A stretch of DNA of 22,936 bases from Candidatus Micrarchaeum sp. GTDB taxonomy: Archaea > SpSt-1190 > DYHY01. This document shows, one piece after another, positions 21,001-22,936 of the stretch; position 1 is the first letter of the stretch, and every line of letters begins with the position of its first letter. The stretch spans positions 24,160 through 47,095 of the forward strand of contig DYHY01000005.1 of the NCBI GenBank assembly GCA_020723935.1. Reading direction: 5' to 3'. The notes under the pieces are model-generated. The model was not told the DNA's origin. It made no database searches and saw nothing but the letters and a program-made list of their open reading frames with translations. Both the position numbers and the translations under genes were made by a program.

Positions 21001-22936
21001 AAGTTCGCGTTCATACGGGCGAGCGTCTCGACCGTCGGGACGATGAGGGCGGACACCGAGTTCGCGAGGAACTGGGCGGAGGCCAAGAGGAACGGGATCC
21101 TACGGGGAGCATACCATTTCTTCAGGGCGGACAAGAACGCCGCGGACCAGGCGAACCTCTTCGTCTCCCAGCTCGGGAGCGACTACGGCGAGCTCCCGCC
21201 CGTGATAGACGTCGAGATCGACGAGATCAGCCCCTACAGCGCCGACAGAGACACCTGGATCCGCGGCATAGCGACGTGGATGAGCATAGTCGAGCAGCAG
21301 ACGGGCAAGAAGCCGATGATATACACGAGCCCCGGCATGTGGTCCGCCATCAACACGGACAGGTTCAAGGACTATCCACTTTGGATAGCCAACTGGGAGG
21401 TAAACTGCCCACGCATCCCGTCCGCCTGGGACGCCTGGTTGTTCTGGCAGAGCTGTGGGATGTGCGAGGGCGCGCCCGGGGTCCGGGGGAAGGTGGACAT
21501 AGACGCATTCAACGGGAACTTGGACCAGCTCAGGGCCCTGTCGCAGGGCGGATCTTACTCGCCCCCGACGATGCCCGGCCCCTCGGGCGGGTGCGGGACG
21601 CCCTCTCCTCCGGGCCCGGCCCCGCCGGTGACGACGACCACCGCGCCGGCGGGAAGCGACGCGCCCGTCACGCTGAACATGACCCTCCTCTCCTGCACGA
21701 ACGTCGCCTCGGGATGCAACGTCCAGTTTGACGCCTCGTCCACCAAGGGCTACACCTACATAGGCCTCGAGGTCACAAAGCCGGACAACTCGAAGATAGA
21801 CGAGAAGGACAAGGGCGAGGTGAGGCCAAAGGTAGGCGAGAACTACTACTGGAGATGGGCGGCGCCCGCGCTCCCCGACATGCGCATAAGCGCGCCCGGC
21901 AAGTACGTCCTGACATTCTTCAAGGAGCACACGATATCGGTCTCCAGCGCCGAATGCACCGTGACCGCGCCAAACACCGTGACGTGCTCGGGCGCGGGCT
22001 CGAACAAGTGCCCGTCCGAGAACGGCTTCGAGAGGAGATGCGTCACGCAGTCCGAGGCGCAGACCCTCCAGGGCCAGGGCTGGGCTGAGGACGACCTCCT
22101 CCTGTGCACCAACGACGACAGCTGCTGCACGACGGACAAGCCAATATGCATGGTGAAGCTCTCCAACCAGACGAACTCGTGCAAGTCCGAGGGCGTGACC
22201 ATCCGCCGCTGCGCCGCATCCGGCCAAAGCCCGGGCGCGGAATGGAGAGCGGACACTTCCCTCTCCTGCAGCAACTCCAATACCTGCTGCCCCGACAAGG
22301 GCTTGTGCTGGGCGAAGAGGCTCGGGATACTGGTCGGGGCCGGCGCCGAAATATACCGGCACGCGACCCTCCAGAACCGGGCCCTCGTCAACTTCACAGG
22401 CCTCGTCTCCAACTACACGGGGACGATCAGCGCCTTCAAGTTCGTCGTCAACGGGACTGAGATGGGCAGCACCAAGGTCTCCGACGTGCCGACGCCAGTC
22501 AGGAACGCGACTTTCGTCTCCGGGCCAAAGGAATACGCGCGCGCGACGACCTTCACGTACTATGGCAAGGCCGTGACGGAGGACGGAAACTTCACGACGC
22601 AGAACTACACGCTCGCGATACCCAACCTGACGATCAAGGCGGTCAACCTGACGGTCGGCGCGACCTTCGCGAGCCTGGGCGGCGGCGCCTACAACATAAC
22701 CCTCACAGCGGCGAGGAACGACACGCCGGCGGCGGGGGAGGTGGTCCGCTTCTACCTGGACTCGACTCTCAAGGGCGATGACTTCTCTATGCCCTACTCC
22801 CTGACGGTCGGGCCGTTCCAGGGTGGGACGACGCATTCCTACCAGGCGAAGCTCGTGACCGCGGACGGAAACTTCACGACACAGAACTACACGCTCGCGA
22901 TACCCAACCTGACGATCAAGGCGGTCAACCTGACGG
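18046..22936 (+). CDS. Giant secreted Cys-rich protein with GH25 muramidase domain (partial, open at the 3' end)
   Basis: At least 1630 codons without a stop; the C-terminus lies beyond the window. A signal peptide (about 1-27, ALFVGLVAVIVAVFFAFAVS) is followed by a long Cys-, Thr-, Ser- and Gly-rich region (about 30-960). Part of it is a loose repeat of disulfide-rich modules ending in CC. A glycoside hydrolase family 25 domain (about 963-1166) follows: GMDISYW, KFAFIRASVS, GILRGAYHFFRA, PPVIDVEID, TGKKPMIYTSP, YPLWIANW and VDIDAFNG. The acidic residues expected for GH25 are present (Asp967, Asp1055, Glu1057, Asp1151). A Pro/Thr linker (about 1171-1200), a beta-sandwich-like segment, two more Cys-rich modules (1322-1421) and N-glycosylation-sequon-rich repeats complete the visible part. 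By family it would cut the muramic acid-containing glycan of bacterial walls. Archaea lack that polymer, so the target is probably foreign. Anchor and export fate are unseen. Confidence 0.85.
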   Translation, partial: MAKNRALFVGLVAVIVAVFFAFAVSAGFSAADCGPVSDPAVLAKLNDADNWHCTCNDVPGWQTCRVSPTTCFWSPYYASGTDHNCKYSIYGYPPYNSNPQGATGVCGTTGTGDYCVCTGNYPGDLGCAVTSSTSCAWQSTVPAAGSQYSSQYSHLCGTRNGAAVPYSVPTSCPAGCNTSVPSHLTNNKKCLCIVSGTAENCMWSASTPASDQRDRTPLCIDPQASTVTGVGYVPTGVFCPSRTCAGCECCVNAQCMGGPACTQFAESHCAVPPYGQGRYCTSGTTCAGGTTAAGGAGQSCRPQGSAGGQCNAGYTCVGTLCIATAQVPSNAIQCTLAGRKCLAGTVTSYPGYMNAGTCVYSATTAGAPILGNCWRVAGSVSCLDAGGECDGSCPAGTAHYPSHEGATTSCPSGTCCKVSSSIANPDGQCPCSSYELGKQCICFKCMSRQTWGNNRWGCRWANDVSAYWDYASDHWSAGTVCHDEVSGGFVTTACGTSLSWEARPECAIQTIPNTCIGATPNTANCPASAGSPLTPTQARCFSTSCQTGWALANSPSGGIPYNQHFTGWSTVNCVSGGPAPNRNWSCCVPNSALDRAGANTCETSPSAGATRKCVPSGGCTASGWQVETAGDASTRSCDTAQICCKSPCGVKNGVCQVNTISTAPDASHGMRNNTVACPISNYICWLPGTAAATCTSAANQECITKSSPDNTRFCGATIGDYQGWAIVTGGTNSCSSTTQDCCASPCKNGGGKTRVCAASNPGGYTEATATALGVTKACPGTMRCWEQSHGAAGTGHCATYSSGSKTVEGYCIAGTSCPVGGTGMADYEPTHPDSSECRRNGGRCCKVRVAACPGICSTSCATSSVVAEDASQGPTCDQNFPGTGARCCNAPAAGSYTCLTNSPAGRCAASAPAGYSVQRSDLTCPEGQGGCWLPDGSPTAPGGGSGPTTGNCLKDACGGAAIVKGMDISYWQSTIDWQAVAGSDIKFAFIRASVSTVGTMRADTEFARNWAEAKRNGILRGAYHFFRADKNAADQANLFVSQLGSDYGELPPVIDVEIDEISPYSADRDTWIRGIATWMSIVEQQTGKKPMIYTSPGMWSAINTDRFKDYPLWIANWEVNCPRIPSAWDAWLFWQSCGMCEGAPGVRGKVDIDAFNGNLDQLRALSQGGSYSPPTMPGPSGGCGTPSPPGPAPPVTTTTAPAGSDAPVTLNMTLLSCTNVASGCNVQFDASSTKGYTYIGLEVTKPDNSKIDEKDKGEVRPKVGENYYWRWAAPALPDMRISAPGKYVLTFFKEHTISVSSAECTVTAPNTVTCSGAGSNKCPSENGFERRCVTQSEAQTLQGQGWAEDDLLLCTNDDSCCTTDKPICMVKLSNQTNSCKSEGVTIRRCAASGQSPGAEWRADTSLSCSNSNTCCPDKGLCWAKRLGILVGAGAEIYRHATLQNRALVNFTGLVSNYTGTISAFKFVVNGTEMGSTKVSDVPTPVRNATFVSGPKEYARATTFTYYGKAVTEDGNFTTQNYTLAIPNLTIKAVNLTVGATFASLGGGAYNITLTAARNDTPAAGEVVRFYLDSTLKGDDFSMPYSLTVGPFQGGTTHSYQAKLVTADGNFTTQNYTLAIPNLTIKAVNLT
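19189..20856 (+). repeat. Degenerate Cys-rich modules before the GH25 domain
   Basis: Protein-level repeats within the giant gene with the plan C-x(2-12)-C-x(13-25)-C-x(4-8)-CC-x(2-5)-[C]. Clear copies begin at 19189 (CLDAGGECDGSCPAG ... CPSGTCCKV), 19846 (ending DTAQICCKSPC), 20149 (ending TTQDCCASPC), 20476 (ending RNGGRCCKV), 20599 (ending GTGARCCN) and 20737 (ending EGQGGCW, one Cys of the pair replaced). DNA identity between copies is low, so they are old duplications. Confidence 0.65.
20932..21543 (+). other. GH25 lysozyme-type domain inside the giant protein
   Basis: Residues 963-1166. Starts VKGMDISYW and ends FNGNLDQLRALSQ, the usual boundaries of GH25 barrels of about 200 residues. 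The DxE pair Asp1055/Glu1057 sits at the end of a beta strand (PPVIDVE), and Asp967 and Asp1151 occupy the two flanking positions seen in the Streptomyces enzyme Cellosyl. Four Cys in the YPLWIANWEVNC to CGMCEG stretch are atypical additions that match the Cys-rich surroundings. Confidence 0.88.
22009..22308 (+). repeat. Two Cys-rich modules after the GH25 domain
   Basis: Protein-level copies of the same plan as before the GH25 domain: 22009-22149 (CPSENGFERRC ... CTNDDSCCTTDKPIC) and 22180-22308 (CKSEGVTIRRC ... CSNSNTCCPDKGLC). They match each other more closely than the earlier modules do, sharing x-RRC, an acidic Trp segment and CC-x(4-5)-C. Confidence 0.7.
22582..22936 (+). repeat. Near-identical 94-residue beta-domain repeat running into the window end
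   Basis: Bases 22582-22654 recur at 22864-22936 with one mismatch in 73 (G22599/A22881), giving a 282-base (94-codon) period. The shared protein segment starts DGNFTTQNYTLAIPNLTIKA. Each unit resembles a CARDB/Ig-like domain with several N-x-T/S sequons. The second copy is cut by the end of the window, so copy number is unknown. Confidence 0.9.

Noticed and set aside
21100-22836. Long minus-strand open frame (578 codons) opposite the giant gene
   Set aside because: Low-complexity Arg/Val/Gly-rich product with no domain. It is the expected shadow of G/C-rich codons in the real plus-strand frame, which has a signal peptide and GH25 motifs.
18046-22936. Idea that the right end is bacterial DNA because GH25 is a bacterial/phage family
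   Set aside because: The gene has the same TATA spacing, G/C-rich codons and short intergenic distance as the archaeal genes before it. A chimeric join is still possible and is listed as a refutation test.
1-22936. CRISPR array, insertion sequence, integrase, tRNA or rRNA gene
   Set aside because: No direct repeats with unique spacers, transposase or integrase motifs, or RNA gene structures were seen on either strand. The only tandem repeats are the left 10-mer and the repeats within the giant gene.

Overview
The window looks like an archaeal contig with high G+C content. The evidence is a Sec61-beta-type translocase subunit, an archaeal-type cytidylate kinase, an ADP-forming acetyl-CoA synthetase beta subunit, a free-serine kinase of the Thermococcus SerK kind, and a recurring promoter layout. 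In that layout an A/T-rich TATA-like box is centred about 25-29 bases before many start codons, which suggests leaderless mRNAs. The gene mix and the large Cys-rich secreted protein would fit a DPANN-like lineage (Micrarchaeota or Diapherotrites type), but the placement is a guess. Both ends lie in repeats, so the window may be a whole contig broken at repetitive DNA.

Left part (1-4264): a 10-base tandem repeat, a frameshifted cytidylate kinase, a TraB-family protein, an intramembrane M50 protease, a small hypothetical on the minus strand, Sec61 beta, an endonuclease IV-like protein and a short ORF whose N-terminus resembles an aldo/keto reductase.

Cysteine block (4291-5653, minus): a PLP-dependent cysteine synthase/CBS-like enzyme overlaps a compact SerK-like serine kinase. 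Together they suggest serine -> O-phosphoserine -> cysteine. Next comes an A/T-rich insert (about 5740-6400) with a second M50-like metalloprotease broken by two one-base frameshifts.

Central metabolism (6358-12361): a DUF192 protein and PEP synthase diverge from one symmetric TATA box. Then come thymidylate kinase, a secreted membrane-anchored protein, and a minus-strand operon ACT-domain protein - LarC - AcdB.

Arginine block (13156-17954): argG, argH and argS in a row, so arginine synthesis and its tRNA charging are adjacent. A 6+2+6 palindrome lies beside the ACT/argG divergent promoter.

Right end (18046-22936): one uninterrupted reading frame of at least 1630 codons, open at the window edge. 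It encodes a secreted, very Cys-rich multidomain protein with a glycoside hydrolase family 25 (lysozyme-type muramidase) domain whose expected acidic residues are all present, followed by a Pro/Thr linker, more Cys-rich modules and near-identical beta-sandwich-like repeats. A peptidoglycan-cleaving domain in an archaeon, within a giant disulfide-rich surface protein, is the most striking content. It suggests an antibacterial or predatory/symbiotic function, which is inference.
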